A DNA stretch of 36,170 bases from the NCBI GenBank assembly GCA_013044175.1, contig JABEUY010000063.1:1-36170 (forward strand), read 5' to 3'. Each line of letters begins with the position of its first letter. Positions within the stretch are counted from its first letter, which is position 1. The notes under the pieces were generated by a model that made no database searches, was not told where the DNA came from, and worked only from the letters and a program-made list of their open reading frames with translations. The translations under genes were made by a program, and so were the position numbers. Of this stretch, positions 15,638-25,682 are shown one piece after another. The stretch comes from Bacilli bacterium (GTDB lineage Bacteria; Bacillota; Bacilli; Alicyclobacillales; SLC66).

Positions 15638-17536
15638 TTATTGCAGGGATTGATCGGTGATCGATTGAACGGTGATCGGCGATGAAGCATTTGGCCACCA
15701 AGTAACGGTAACATGATCGCCTTTTTGTACAAAAGGTACGACATTAGGATCGACAGAAAGGCTTGCACGATAGGACTTTCCGTTGATTAAGAACAGCCAG
15801 TATTCTTTGACGGCTGCGCTATTTGCACCACTTGATTCAAGCAGTGTTGCGACGCGAGAGACAATTCCTGTCGTCAGGTTTGGTTTTATGGTTGAGGGCG
15901 CGCCATTGCCAGGGTTGCCCGCAAGATAAGATTGCCAACCTGCGACAGCATCACTGATATTGCCAGCAATGATTGGTTGTGCGACGTTTTTCGGATCGGT
16001 AATCGCAACTTGTTGAACGATTCCAGATTGGTTGACGACAGGTGCGATGTAAGCGAGTGTTCCAGCGACATTATATAGGAGTGCGCGCCCTGATTGTAAG
16101 GAACTGTTGATCGTGGCACCATCGATACGTTGCGAAATGGAGAGATCGTTTTGCATCCCTGTAAAGGCGGTATACGTGACTTTATTCGTCTCGGCATCAA
16201 CGAGGATAATACCCGATAACGAATTATCACCAGGATTTGGTGATGTCATAGGAATTTCCCATCCAAGTCCGCCATTGCCTAACAAGACATTGTATGGCGT
16301 TGCATGAACAGGTTGTGTGGTGTTAGCATGCGTGAATGTTGCGGCGATAAAGCCAGAGCGATCCCATCCGAAGCGTTGCGCTTCATTTTGCGCGAAGTTA
16401 GGACCGACGATTTGACTGACCCAAGTCGGCTGTTGTCCTAATGGATAATAGGTGACTTGACCTGTTGTTGGATTGGTAAGGGCAGATCCGACGATAACAC
16501 GAGTAACCAAACCAGCAAGACCGGGTGCGGGTTCATAAAGCGAAGTCACCCAGTAGCCATTGCCTTTGGGATCGATCTCCCAATCAGAAGTACCGATGAT
16601 TTTCGTCGGAAAATGTTGATACAAGACTCTGGTCAAGTTATAGGAAAAGCCAGCTTCTGGCGTGATCATATACGACTGATTAAGAACGAGCACCGGTTTG
16701 GAAGAAGGGTTGTTCGCAGAGGTATAGATATAGCCGGGTGAATAGTGTTTTGTCAACCAGATTAGGCCATTGTTATAATCGAGCGGTGCTGTCCATACCA
16801 ATTGACCTTGATAGCGCACAAGCGAAAGACTTCGTTGTGAGACATGAAACTGAGGTCCTAGTGATCCGATCGCGTTGGATAAGACAAGACTTGCACTGTC
16901 TTTCTCGACGATCGGTACATCATTGACGTTGATTGGCGGTAAGGTTGACGTAACTTTTGCATGGACGAGATCAACTTGAGGTCCGTACGTAAAGGCAGCT
17001 GTCACATTGACAGCAGAGCCTGAGATGATCAGAGATAGCAATAATGCGGCTGTCGTTCCAGCAAAAAGTACGGTAAGTGGTCCGAGTTTTTGTAAACTTC
17101 GTCGAAAGCCTTCGATACCCGATAACCAACCACCCGCTTCGCTGAGGGGACGCGGACCGCGTGGACGTCGTGCACCCGAGAAAGCCGACCAGATCCCGAT
17201 CGCGACAAAGATAATCGCACCAAAGCCAAATACACTCATAAGAATGAAGGCAAAAATGATGAGGAGGATAATCAATAATCGTCGATTCTTCGTGAGCATA
17301 GGGACAATTCGTTCTAACACCATGCGTATGCCCCAGACTGCGAGGACGAACAAGAGCATGAATACGAGAAATGGCCACGTGATGGCAGGAAAATAACCAA
17401 CAAAATAATCGATGATCGCTAAAGCGACCACGACGACACTCATGATGCCGTACCCGCGTAAAGGAATATGGCGAGGTCCCCAGCCCAGTACGACGGCGAT
17501 CATTAACAGCAGTGGCGCGATAAGATATACGTACAC
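15638..17536 (-). CDS. Polytopic membrane protein with large extracytoplasmic domain, unrecognised
   Basis: 632 residues. About six hydrophobic segments (near 4-20, 31-48, 52-70, 87-103, 104-121 and 152-173) are separated by a basic cytoplasmic-looking loop with ARRPRGPRP. A roughly 450-residue polar domain follows that should lie outside the membrane. That domain is rich in Asn, Ser, Thr and aromatic residues and has no Cys motif or catalytic signature I can name. Its last ~100 residues resemble a small beta-barrel (SYRASLSVDPNVVPFVQKGD, then HVTVTWWP). The start is GTG 17536, with GGAG 8 nt upstream; an earlier GTG at 17545 abuts that site. It is monocistronic with its own terminator. I do not recognise the family; secretion or envelope roles are only guesses. 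Confidence 0.8.
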   Translation of the reverse strand: MYVYLIAPLLLMIAVVLGWGPRHIPLRGYGIMSVVVVALAIIDYFVGYFPAITWPFLVFMLLFVLAVWGIRMVLERIVPMLTKNRRLLIILLIIFAFILMSVFGFGAIIFVAIGIWSAFSGARRPRGPRPLSEAGGWLSGIEGFRRSLQKLGPLTVLFAGTTAALLLSLIISGSAVNVTAAFTYGPQVDLVHAKVTSTLPPINVNDVPIVEKDSASLVLSNAIGSLGPQFHVSQRSLSLVRYQGQLVWTAPLDYNNGLIWLTKHYSPGYIYTSANNPSSKPVLVLNQSYMITPEAGFSYNLTRVLYQHFPTKIIGTSDWEIDPKGNGYWVTSLYEPAPGLAGLVTRVIVGSALTNPTTGQVTYYPLGQQPTWVSQIVGPNFAQNEAQRFGWDRSGFIAATFTHANTTQPVHATPYNVLLGNGGLGWEIPMTSPNPGDNSLSGIILVDAETNKVTYTAFTGMQNDLSISQRIDGATINSSLQSGRALLYNVAGTLAYIAPVVNQSGIVQQVAITDPKNVAQPIIAGNISDAVAGWQSYLAGNPGNGAPSTIKPNLTTGIVSRVATLLESSGANSAAVKEYWLFLINGKSYRASLSVDPNVVPFVQKGDHVTVTWWPNASSPITVQSITDQSLQ

Positions 17537-17568
17537 GAAGATCACTCCAAAACTACAGTTTGTTCTAC

Positions 17569-17598
17569 ATTTTACCCTTAATACCGAAAGAATGCGAA
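17569..17598 (-). promoter_or_regulatory. Possible promoter of the 632-residue membrane protein gene
   Basis: On the minus strand TTCGCA (complement of 17593-17598) and TAAAAT (complement of 17569-17574) are 18 nt apart, upstream of the ribosome site at 17545-17548. Confidence 0.4.
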
Positions 17599-17605
17599 GG
17601 TTTCT

Positions 17606-17644
17606 TTGACGGTTTCGTGAGGTTTCAGCTAGATATGGTAAAAT
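17606..17644 (+). promoter_or_regulatory. Possible promoter of the ABC-addBA-metH-panE operon
   Basis: TTGACG at 17606-17611 is a good -35. Downstream candidates are TAGATA (17630-17635, 18-nt spacer) or the extended -10 TGGTAAAAT (17636-17644). Which is used cannot be told from sequence, but the region is the only plausible promoter site before the five-gene run. Confidence 0.4.
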
Positions 17645-17678
17645 GAATGCTATCCTAATTAAAGTGAGCGTACTTACA

Positions 17679-18452
17679 ATGATCCATTTACAAAACGTAA
17701 CGGTTATGCGCCAAGGTAAGGCGATTCTTCAAGATATCACTTGGCATAATGAGCACCATCATTATGCGATTTTAGGTGCGAATGGCGCTGGCAAAACCAC
17801 GTTATTACAATTGATTATGGGGTATTTATGGCCCACGCAAGGTTCGATCCGTGTACTTGGCCATACGTTAGGCAAGTACGATGTGAGAGAATTGCGAAAA
17901 GAAATAGGTTTTGTTAGTTCTGCCCTCGATCAACGTCTCGATAACACAGAAGAAGCGCTTAACATCGTGATAAGCGGTCGTCATGCTACCCATGCGATGT
18001 ACCATACGATCACACAGGCAGAGCGAGAGTTCGCGATGCACCAATTACATCGAGTCGGAGCAACGAACATCGCGACGACACGCTTTGGCGCGTTATCGCA
18101 TGGCGAAAAACAAAAAGTTCTTCTTGCACGATCCTTAATGGCTCAAGCCAAAATGTTGATTTTGGATGAACCTTGTAATGGATTGGATTTTCCCTCACGT
18201 GAAGATTTGTTAGACACGATCGAGGCGGTTGCTCAATCATCCGATGCACCGATTTTGTTGTATGTAACACATTATCCTAATGAAATCGTACCTTCAATCT
18301 CGCATGCGTTACTCGTAAAAGCAGGAAAAGTATGGAACGAAGGTGCGAAAGCTGACGTTTTAACATCGCAATGGCTTACTTCATTGTATGATCGTGATGT
18401 TGCAGTTTCCTTTGCCAATGGTTATCCGATCGTGACCTCAAAACGATCATAA
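17679..18452 (+). CDS. ABC transporter ATP-binding protein, YlmA-like, no partner permease
   Basis: A 257-residue nucleotide-binding subunit. Walker A is GANGAGKT (33-40), the signature is LSHGEKQ (139-145, with His replacing the first Gly of LSGGQ), Walker B with catalytic Glu is MLILDEP (159-165) and the switch His is His198 in VTHYPNE. ATP hydrolysis is therefore likely. No membrane subunit is adjacent, so it may serve a permease elsewhere or act outside transport. The LSHGE signature and lack of a partner resemble the ModF/YlmA group. The start is uncertain: ATG 17679 best matches family N termini, while ATG 17643 is in frame and has no better ribosome site. addB follows after 16 bp. Confidence 0.8.
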   Translation: MIHLQNVTVMRQGKAILQDITWHNEHHHYAILGANGAGKTTLLQLIMGYLWPTQGSIRVLGHTLGKYDVRELRKEIGFVSSALDQRLDNTEEALNIVISGRHATHAMYHTITQAEREFAMHQLHRVGATNIATTRFGALSHGEKQKVLLARSLMAQAKMLILDEPCNGLDFPSREDLLDTIEAVAQSSDAPILLYVTHYPNEIVPSISHALLVKAGKVWNEGAKADVLTSQWLTSLYDRDVAVSFANGYPIVTSKRS

Positions 18453-18468
18453 AGGGGGGGTATGTGGT

Positions 18469-21400
18469 ATGCGTTGCCAACTCTTGATCGGTCGTGCTGG
18501 AACGGGAAAAACGACAAAAATTATCGATCAGATCGTTATGTCGGTCGTGGCTGATCCTTTGGGCCCACCGATTTATCTGATCGTTCCGGACCAAGCTGCT
18601 TATGAAATGGAAAAAAAGCTGACGCAAAAAATGCCACGTCACACGTCAGTACGTGCAATCGTACTGCCTTTTCACCGACTTGCCGAGCAATATGATCAAG
18701 ATGGGATGATGACTCCGCTTGCGCGAATTCGGGAAGCGGGTAAATATGCTTTTTTTATTCAGGCGTATCGTGAAGTTGAAGATCAATTGACGATCTTGCG
18801 CCGCCAAGAACAGACACCTACTTTTTTGTTGTCTGTCTTGTCGTGGTTAGAGGAATGCCAACAATATAATATGACACCGAGCATGGTAGAAAGTGCGTTA
18901 GCAGAAGGTTCTTTTGATCCATTTCTGGAACAAAAGCTCACTGATATGCATAAAATCTATGCCGCTTATCGTCGCCGAATCGAGGAACGATATCTCGATC
19001 CTTATGATCTGTTGCCGCAGTTTGCGCATGGTCTTTCATTATGGCCAAGCATGCGTGATGCGCAGATCTATATCGATGGCTTTATTGGTTTTACCGTACA
19101 AGAATTACAGGTGATCGAAGCTTTTTTACAGGCACCGATCCAGGCTTTGACGATCACCCTATCAGCGCCGATGGAAGAACTCCGTCAACCTCAGCATGTT
19201 CATCGCGAACCGTCGATATTTATGCAGGCGATCGATACGTATGACCGTATACAGCGCATGGCAAGACAGCAAGAACGTCAATTTGATCTCATCGATCATG
19301 TCACAAAGTATCGCTTTCAACGTGCGCAACAGCTAAATCATCTCGAAGAGAATCTATTTTCGTCAAGTCATACGTTGATGCCTTCCAAAAGCCAACCTCA
19401 ATCGGCGATCATGCTTGCTTCTGCTCGTTCTCGCAAGACAGAAGTGTATGGTGTTGTTGCGGACATCCTAGCAAAAGTCAAAGCCAAGACACATACTTTT
19501 GATGATTTTGTTATCTTGGTTCCCAAACTCGATTCCTATGCGGGCATCATCCATGAAGTTTTACAAGAAGCCAATTTGCCGTATTTCATGGATGAACGAA
19601 AACCTCTCCATCATCATCCAATCGCTGTTTTTATCTTACATGCGTTGAAGTTGGTGACGTCGTCCTTTCAAACGCGCGCTTTACTCGATCTTATCAAGAC
19701 AGACCTCTTTCCGATGTCTCGCCTCCAAGCGGATCGTTTAGAGAATTATGCACTTGCTCATGGCATTGAAGGTGAGATGTGGTTGTCGCCAGTTCTAGAC
19801 ACGAGTCAACGTGATGAATGGAACGAATTACGTAAGATCATCATCGCCTCTTTGCGCCCTTTTTACCTCGCATTGCAAGGGAACTTTGATGCAAAAACGT
19901 TAGCCCATCAACTTTATGCACTCTGTGAAGCTGTTGGTGTCGAAGCGAAGTTGTTATCTTGGATGGAAGAAGAAAGGGCGAAGGGGCGTTTGCTCGTTGC
20001 GACGATGCATGAACGCGTGTATCGCGCTTTTGTGCATGCTCTCGATGATTTGGTGCTTGCCATCGGGGATGAACCTTTGGCATCAGATGATGCCTATCTG
20101 CTTTTTGCCCAAGTGTTTCAAGGGCTGACGATCGGTGTTATCCCTGCTACACTATCGGCGATAAGAGTAATCGAAGTCGCTCGCGTTCGAGCTTTTGAAG
20201 TTAAAACTGTCTATTTGCTAGGTTGTGTTGAAGGCGCGATCCCTGTGAAGCGTTCTCAAGATGTATTTATGTCGGACGCAGAACGAGAACGATTACGAGA
20301 ACAAGGTATTGAGATCGGTCCTGCTTCCTTGCGTCAAGATCGTTACGAAAAGTACCGCGTGTATATCGCGCTAACACGTGCGACACAACATTTGCATCTT
20401 TCTTATCCTGTGGAGGAGCAAGGCAGACCACGAACTCCTTCGTTGCTTTTTCAAGAGATGGCCATGATGTTTCGTCCTGAAGATCTCACAACATGCCATG
20501 AGCAAGATACGATAACAGGTCAGGATAAGGAAGACTTTTCTCTTTGTATCACGGCGAAACGAACTGCCAGGTATCTTGTTACGGTACTTCGTCGTGTTCA
20601 ACAGGGTGATCGATTGGCGCCGATCTGGTATGCCTTCTATACGTGGTTAGCGACAACCGATGAAGATTTGACAGTGATTCAATCCCTATTTCTTGGTCTA
20701 ACCCATCGCGTTAAAAGTGAAAAATTGGATGACTTGATAGCTCGTCAATTGTATGGCGAACAACTTACGCTCAGTGTGTCACGTCTTGAGCATTTTGCCA
20801 CTTGTTCGTTTGCCCATTTTGCGCGTTATGGTCTTGCTTTACGAGAAAGAGAAAGATACGGAATCGATCTTGCTGATCGTGGTACCTATTTACATGAGAT
20901 CTTGCATGCTTTCACCGTATCGCTACAAGAGGATGGCTTGTCGTTAGGGCAGTTATCCGATGAAGTGATTGAGCAGCGAGCTCGTTCGCTTTTTGCGAGA
21001 AAAAAAGATTCCTTTGAAGATGCAGCTTTACTCGCATCGGCGCGATCGACCTATCTAGCTAGTCAACTTGAGGCGATTTTTCTGCGCGTACTCGCCGTGT
21101 TAACCGAGCACGCAAGACGAAGCGAGTTTCGTCCTTACCAGACGGAATTGTCGTTTGGTTATGCGCAAGATGAGCAATCTGATGCTTATCACATCGCCTT
21201 GACCAACGGCCAATTGCGATTTCGAGGCCGTATCGATCGCCTTGATATCGCTCGTGATGATGACACCATTTGGTATCGCATCATCGATTATAAAAGCTCA
21301 AAACGCGATTTTTCCTTTGCGAAAATGTATTACGGCTTATCCATTCAACTTCCGTTTTATGCAAGTTTGATCTATCCCAGACTTGTTAGGGAACTTGGTC

Positions 21401-21945
21401 AACCTGTTGAACTTGCCGGTCTCTTTTACTTTCCACTGATCGATCCTGTGACTTTAGTAGAAAGTAAAACCGATGAACAAGAGGCGCGCATTGTACAACG
21501 CAAAGAATTGCGGATGAAAGGAATATTGCGAAAGGATTCGCGCATCGTGCCTTTACTCGACGCCAAACAAGTGAGAGATGGATCGATCGATCTTTTTAGT
21601 AAATTGGTAAAAAAAGATGGTGAATTTGTCGCCAATGTCTCTGCGGTGACCACGTATGAATGGCATGCGATCGAGTCCTTTCTCGTGCGACTCACGCAGT
21701 CATTCGGCAATGCGATTCTTCAAGGGGATACGACGATCAATCCGTATCGAATGAGCAAAACCGATTACGCTTGCGCCAGTTGTTCGATGAAAGCGATCTG
21801 TCAAATTGAACCGGGCGAGCATGCCGCAACGTATCGGTATTTATCGTCACTTTCGCGCGACGAAGTCCTTGCGAATATCGTACAGACACAGAAGGAGTTG
21901 GTGGATGGTGAGGACATGGTCGACGACACAACGACAAGCGATTGA
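18469..21945 (+). CDS. addB: AddAB helicase-nuclease subunit AddB
   Basis: With AddA this forms the Gram-positive functional equivalent of RecBCD, resecting double-strand breaks and responding to Chi. The 1158 residues match the family. A Walker A motif, GRAGTGKT (8-15), opens the protein. The C-terminal nuclease domain has the RIDRLD strand and Asp940-Tyr941-Lys942 (IDYKSS). The iron-sulfur staple is complete: Cys779, Cys1102, Cys1105 and Cys1111. The start is ATG 18469 after an AAAGGGGGG-rich ribosome site. The 3' end overlaps addA by 41 bp, consistent with translational coupling of the two subunits. Confidence 0.96.
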   Translation: MRCQLLIGRAGTGKTTKIIDQIVMSVVADPLGPPIYLIVPDQAAYEMEKKLTQKMPRHTSVRAIVLPFHRLAEQYDQDGMMTPLARIREAGKYAFFIQAYREVEDQLTILRRQEQTPTFLLSVLSWLEECQQYNMTPSMVESALAEGSFDPFLEQKLTDMHKIYAAYRRRIEERYLDPYDLLPQFAHGLSLWPSMRDAQIYIDGFIGFTVQELQVIEAFLQAPIQALTITLSAPMEELRQPQHVHREPSIFMQAIDTYDRIQRMARQQERQFDLIDHVTKYRFQRAQQLNHLEENLFSSSHTLMPSKSQPQSAIMLASARSRKTEVYGVVADILAKVKAKTHTFDDFVILVPKLDSYAGIIHEVLQEANLPYFMDERKPLHHHPIAVFILHALKLVTSSFQTRALLDLIKTDLFPMSRLQADRLENYALAHGIEGEMWLSPVLDTSQRDEWNELRKIIIASLRPFYLALQGNFDAKTLAHQLYALCEAVGVEAKLLSWMEEERAKGRLLVATMHERVYRAFVHALDDLVLAIGDEPLASDDAYLLFAQVFQGLTIGVIPATLSAIRVIEVARVRAFEVKTVYLLGCVEGAIPVKRSQDVFMSDAERERLREQGIEIGPASLRQDRYEKYRVYIALTRATQHLHLSYPVEEQGRPRTPSLLFQEMAMMFRPEDLTTCHEQDTITGQDKEDFSLCITAKRTARYLVTVLRRVQQGDRLAPIWYAFYTWLATTDEDLTVIQSLFLGLTHRVKSEKLDDLIARQLYGEQLTLSVSRLEHFATCSFAHFARYGLALRERERYGIDLADRGTYLHEILHAFTVSLQEDGLSLGQLSDEVIEQRARSLFARKKDSFEDAALLASARSTYLASQLEAIFLRVLAVLTEHARRSEFRPYQTELSFGYAQDEQSDAYHIALTNGQLRFRGRIDRLDIARDDDTIWYRIIDYKSSKRDFSFAKMYYGLSIQLPFYASLIYPRLVRELGQPVELAGLFYFPLIDPVTLVESKTDEQEARIVQRKELRMKGILRKDSRIVPLLDAKQVRDGSIDLFSKLVKKDGEFVANVSAVTTYEWHAIESFLVRLTQSFGNAILQGDTTINPYRMSKTDYACASCSMKAICQIEPGEHAATYRYLSSLSRDEVLANIVQTQKELVDGEDMVDDTTTSD

Positions 21946-24900
21946 GCTTCGCGAGCAGGCAGTTCTGGTATCGGCTGGTGCGGGTTCGGGAAAAACGAGC
22001 GTTTTGGTCGAACGTGTCATCACACGCGTCTTACAAGAAGACGTAGATATCGATCGTATCTTGCTGGTTACTTTTACCGAAGCTGCAGCGCATGAAATGA
22101 AAGAGCGTATCGCTAAAGCTCTTCGTGATCAGGTGAATGACCCTAAGCTAGGCGCTAAAATTCGTCGTCAGCAAGATTTATTAGAGCGTGCTACGATTTC
22201 AACTTTACATAGTTTTTGTATGATGGTGATTCGTTTGGCGATATTGCAATTGCCGATTGAACCTGGTTTTCGCATGATGGACGATGGCGAGCAAAAGGCG
22301 TTGCGTGAGCAAGTTCTCGATGCTATGTTAGAAGATTTTTTTCAAGAAGGAGATCCGCTATTTCTTGATTTTGTGAGAAGTTATGGCAGCGCAAAGGGAG
22401 AGGAAGCTATCCGCTCCTTGATCGTGGATGTCTATACCTTTGCAACGAGTCAGCCAAATCCTTTGTCATGGTTGGATGATGCTGTCATTTCATATGCGAA
22501 AGCTGCGGATGAACCATTATCACAAAGTGCGATCGGCCAAGCGTTTTTGCGCTTCGTCAACGATGCGTTTGAACAGGCGCTTGCTTTGTGGCAAGAAGCG
22601 TTATTGCTTTGTCAAGCCCAGGCCGGACCAGAAAAGTATCTCGCGATCCTTGAGGATGAGCGAGAAAAAATCATGATCGCATTCGGTTATCTGCGCGAGG
22701 GAGACATGGTCAAAACGCGCGAAGCGATCTCATTCTCGTTTTTGCGGTTACCCGCTGATAAATCGGCAGAGGAGCGCGTGAAAGAACGCATTAAAGCGCT
22801 TCGTGATGCAGGGAAAAAAATCTTGGCTTCCTTACAAGAAGGGGTTTTTGCGCGAAATCCAGAAGTTTGGCAAGAAGAAGTAAGAATGACGTTGCCGCAC
22901 GTGCGACAACTTGTCCATCTCGTGAAAGAGTTTGCAAGCCGCTTTTTTACGGCGAAAAGAAAACTGCACGCGCTCGAATTCTCAGACTTGGAACATCTCG
23001 CCTACGAAGCTTTATGCCAACAAGGACAACGGACAACACTTGCCGATCAGTTATCGGAACACTTTATCGAAGTGATGGTCGATGAATTTCAAGATACCAG
23101 TCCGATTCAAGATGCGTTAATCGCCCAGATCGCGCATCCCGATGGGAGAAATACGTTTTTTGTCGGCGATGTGAAACAAAGTATCTATCGATTTCGCATG
23201 GCAGAACCTCAACTGTTTCTCAATCGGTTAGCGATGAATCGCACTTCGCCAACAGGTATATCGATTTTATTAACGCAAAATTATCGTTCGCGCTTCGCCG
23301 TGGTTGACGTCGTTAATGATGTTTTTGCTAAAATCTTCGTTCCTGCACTTGGTGGCATGTCGTATGATCGTGATGCGCAAATGATATCTGGTGCAAAGTA
23401 TCCGGTATGTCAAGAGAAAGTTGCGCTAGATGAGCCGGTTCAAGTTGCTTTTTTGCTTGATGATTTGGCTCATGACGAGCAAGAGGATGAAGATAACCAT
23501 GAAGATTCTGCCGATCGAACGGACGAGGAGCAAGAGAATTTTGCATCCGATGGGTTAACGCGAACACAAGTGGAACGAGAAGCGATCTGGATCGGGCATA
23601 AAATCAAAGCGTTATTGGCTGAACAAAGACAAGTGTTTGATCCTTCTCTTGACGCCTATCGACCACTTGCTTATCGCGACATTGCGATTTTACTTCGCTC
23701 TTCACGAGGACGAGCCTCATCGTATATGCAAATATTACAAAAAATGAACATCCCGATTGCGGGTGAAGTTCAAGAAGGTTTTTTTGAGCATTATGAAGTG
23801 CGATTATCGCTTGCCCTTCTCGCCATTCTTGATAATCCTTTGCAAGATATACCTCTTGTGGCTGTTTTACGTTCACCGTTGTTCGGTTTTCGTTCTTCCG
23901 AACTCGCGCAAATACGACTTGCCAAAAAAGGTGCCTATTTTGATGCACTTTATCAAGTGCTTCGAGAGGACAAACAACAACAAACACAACTGCGATCAAA
24001 GATCGATCACTTCGTAACGCAATTACAGCATTGGCGAACGATTACTCGACTTTATTCTGTGGCGGATGCTGTCTCGATGGTCTTCGTTGAAAGTGGTATG
24101 GATGGCGTTGCTTTGGCACTTTCCAATCCTACTTTACGACAAAAAAATCTTGAAGCGATCGTTGCAATTGCCCGTTTTTATGATGAAGCTTATCGTCAAC
24201 CGTTTGCAGAATTCGTCCAGTTTCTTTCTCACTATGAGGAACAAGCAATACCGCTCGGGGATGCGATGAAAGCGGAAGTTTCGGATGCGGTTTCTTTGAT
24301 GACGATTCATAAAAGCAAAGGGTTAGAATTTCCTGTCGTCTTTATGGCCGGATTGAGTCAGCGATTTCGGTTAAAAGATAAGCAACCACTCTTTGCTCTT
24401 CATCGCACCAACGGATTCGGACCTCAATTTGTCGATGCGCATTTACGCCTGCGCTATGATACGATCGCTTCATTAGGTCTTCGCGACGGAGAATTGCGTG
24501 ACCGTCTGGCTGAAGAAGCTCGTATCTTATACGTAGGGATGACGAGAGCGCGTGAAAGTCTTATTCTTGTAGCAACAATGAAGGAAAATCAACTGCGTGC
24601 TTTGCCATCGCTTTTTTTGCAAGCGGATGATGAAGCACCATTACCCGATTCTCAAGTGTTACTGGCAAGATCCTATATGGATTGGTTATTGCCGATTATT
24701 CAAAAAGATCGTCGCCGTGAATCGCCATTATGGGTGGTGACAGAAGTACCATTATCTTTGCGTGATGGGATTGAGGAACTACAAGAGAGTGGCCAAGAAA
24801 ATCTCGGCATAAAGAATGATGAGATTGATTGGGATGCGGTAAAAACTTTTGCTATTGATGCCTTACCGGTCGCGCTTTCAATACGTGAAGAAAGTCAAAA

Positions 24901-25654
24901 ATGGTTGGAAGCCTTTCAAGAAAGATTTTCTCCTTCCGATAAAGCACAAGAAGCGATGCCGACAAAAATCGGCGTAACAGCTTGGAAGCAACAACATGAA
25001 GAGCAAGAAGAGCAGACGCTCGGCCGCTTACCTTCATGGCATGAGGCAAACATGCAGCCAAAAACGAGTGAACTACCTAAACCATCGTTTTTATTTGAAC
25101 AAAAACTGACCCCGGCTCAAAAGGGAACCGCCTTTCATAAAGTCATGCAACGCCTCGCCATTACGGCTGCTTGTCTGCAAGAAAAAGAGCTTGAGGAGGT
25201 GTTGCACAACTTTGTTTTGCACAATGTACTCAGCGAACAAGAAGTTCAAGCGATCGATCGTGCCGCTATCATCGCTTTTTTTCAGACAGACATTGGTCGA
25301 AAAATGATCGAAAATCCGCAAGCGGTGCGTCGTGAAGTATCTTTTACGATGGCGGTTTCTACCGAAGAAATTCGTCAAGGTCGCTTGCTAGAAGGCACAT
25401 GGGATGCGAACCAGACTGTGATCGTGCAAGGGACGGTCGATGCGATCTACTTGGAGGAAGACAAAATCACGATCATCGACTATAAGACAGATCGACTTGC
25501 TAAAGGTCAAATTCTGCCGATCGAAAGATATGAGATGCAAATGGCGATCTATCGCGCTGCGATGGAACGTGCTTTTTATTTGCCTGTGACGAAAGTTTGT
25601 TTATACTTTACGCAAGCGAGAAAAATCGAAATGATCGATCAGGTCGGATCGTAA
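21905..25654 (+). CDS. addA: AddAB helicase-nuclease subunit AddA
   Basis: The UvrD/Rep-type 3'-5' helicase and nuclease subunit of AddAB, 1249 residues. Walker A is AGAGSGKT (24-31), motif Ia includes TISTLHSFC, motif II is DEFQDTS from Asp393, motif III includes GDVKQSIYRFR, and later motifs are LTQNYRSR, TIHKSKGLEFPVVF and LYVGMTRARE. The C-terminal RecB-like nuclease has Asp1192-Tyr-Lys in IIDYKTDR. The start is ATG 21905, with AAGGAG at 21892-21897 and a 7-nt spacer; the frame stays open upstream inside addB but lacks a ribosome site there. metH begins 28 bp after the stop, which is an unusual partner for addA (sbcCD is common in bacilli). Confidence 0.96.
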   Translation: MVRTWSTTQRQAIELREQAVLVSAGAGSGKTSVLVERVITRVLQEDVDIDRILLVTFTEAAAHEMKERIAKALRDQVNDPKLGAKIRRQQDLLERATISTLHSFCMMVIRLAILQLPIEPGFRMMDDGEQKALREQVLDAMLEDFFQEGDPLFLDFVRSYGSAKGEEAIRSLIVDVYTFATSQPNPLSWLDDAVISYAKAADEPLSQSAIGQAFLRFVNDAFEQALALWQEALLLCQAQAGPEKYLAILEDEREKIMIAFGYLREGDMVKTREAISFSFLRLPADKSAEERVKERIKALRDAGKKILASLQEGVFARNPEVWQEEVRMTLPHVRQLVHLVKEFASRFFTAKRKLHALEFSDLEHLAYEALCQQGQRTTLADQLSEHFIEVMVDEFQDTSPIQDALIAQIAHPDGRNTFFVGDVKQSIYRFRMAEPQLFLNRLAMNRTSPTGISILLTQNYRSRFAVVDVVNDVFAKIFVPALGGMSYDRDAQMISGAKYPVCQEKVALDEPVQVAFLLDDLAHDEQEDEDNHEDSADRTDEEQENFASDGLTRTQVEREAIWIGHKIKALLAEQRQVFDPSLDAYRPLAYRDIAILLRSSRGRASSYMQILQKMNIPIAGEVQEGFFEHYEVRLSLALLAILDNPLQDIPLVAVLRSPLFGFRSSELAQIRLAKKGAYFDALYQVLREDKQQQTQLRSKIDHFVTQLQHWRTITRLYSVADAVSMVFVESGMDGVALALSNPTLRQKNLEAIVAIARFYDEAYRQPFAEFVQFLSHYEEQAIPLGDAMKAEVSDAVSLMTIHKSKGLEFPVVFMAGLSQRFRLKDKQPLFALHRTNGFGPQFVDAHLRLRYDTIASLGLRDGELRDRLAEEARILYVGMTRARESLILVATMKENQLRALPSLFLQADDEAPLPDSQVLLARSYMDWLLPIIQKDRRRESPLWVVTEVPLSLRDGIEELQESGQENLGIKNDEIDWDAVKTFAIDALPVALSIREESQKWLEAFQERFSPSDKAQEAMPTKIGVTAWKQQHEEQEEQTLGRLPSWHEANMQPKTSELPKPSFLFEQKLTPAQKGTAFHKVMQRLAITAACLQEKELEEVLHNFVLHNVLSEQEVQAIDRAAIIAFFQTDIGRKMIENPQAVRREVSFTMAVSTEEIRQGRLLEGTWDANQTVIVQGTVDAIYLEEDKITIIDYKTDRLAKGQILPIERYEMQMAIYRAAMERAFYLPVTKVCLYFTQARKIEMIDQVGS

Positions 25655-25682
25655 CGTTACGACTGATCGTAAGGAGTGGGAA

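Noticed and set aside
17007-17396. 129-codon plus-strand frame inside the 632-residue membrane protein gene
   Set aside because: Low-complexity, Arg/Pro/Thr-rich antisense of membrane-helix codons; the minus-strand frame has promoter, ribosome site and terminator.
23604-23999. 131-codon minus-strand frame inside addA
   Set aside because: It is antisense to conserved helicase sequence and has no independent signals.
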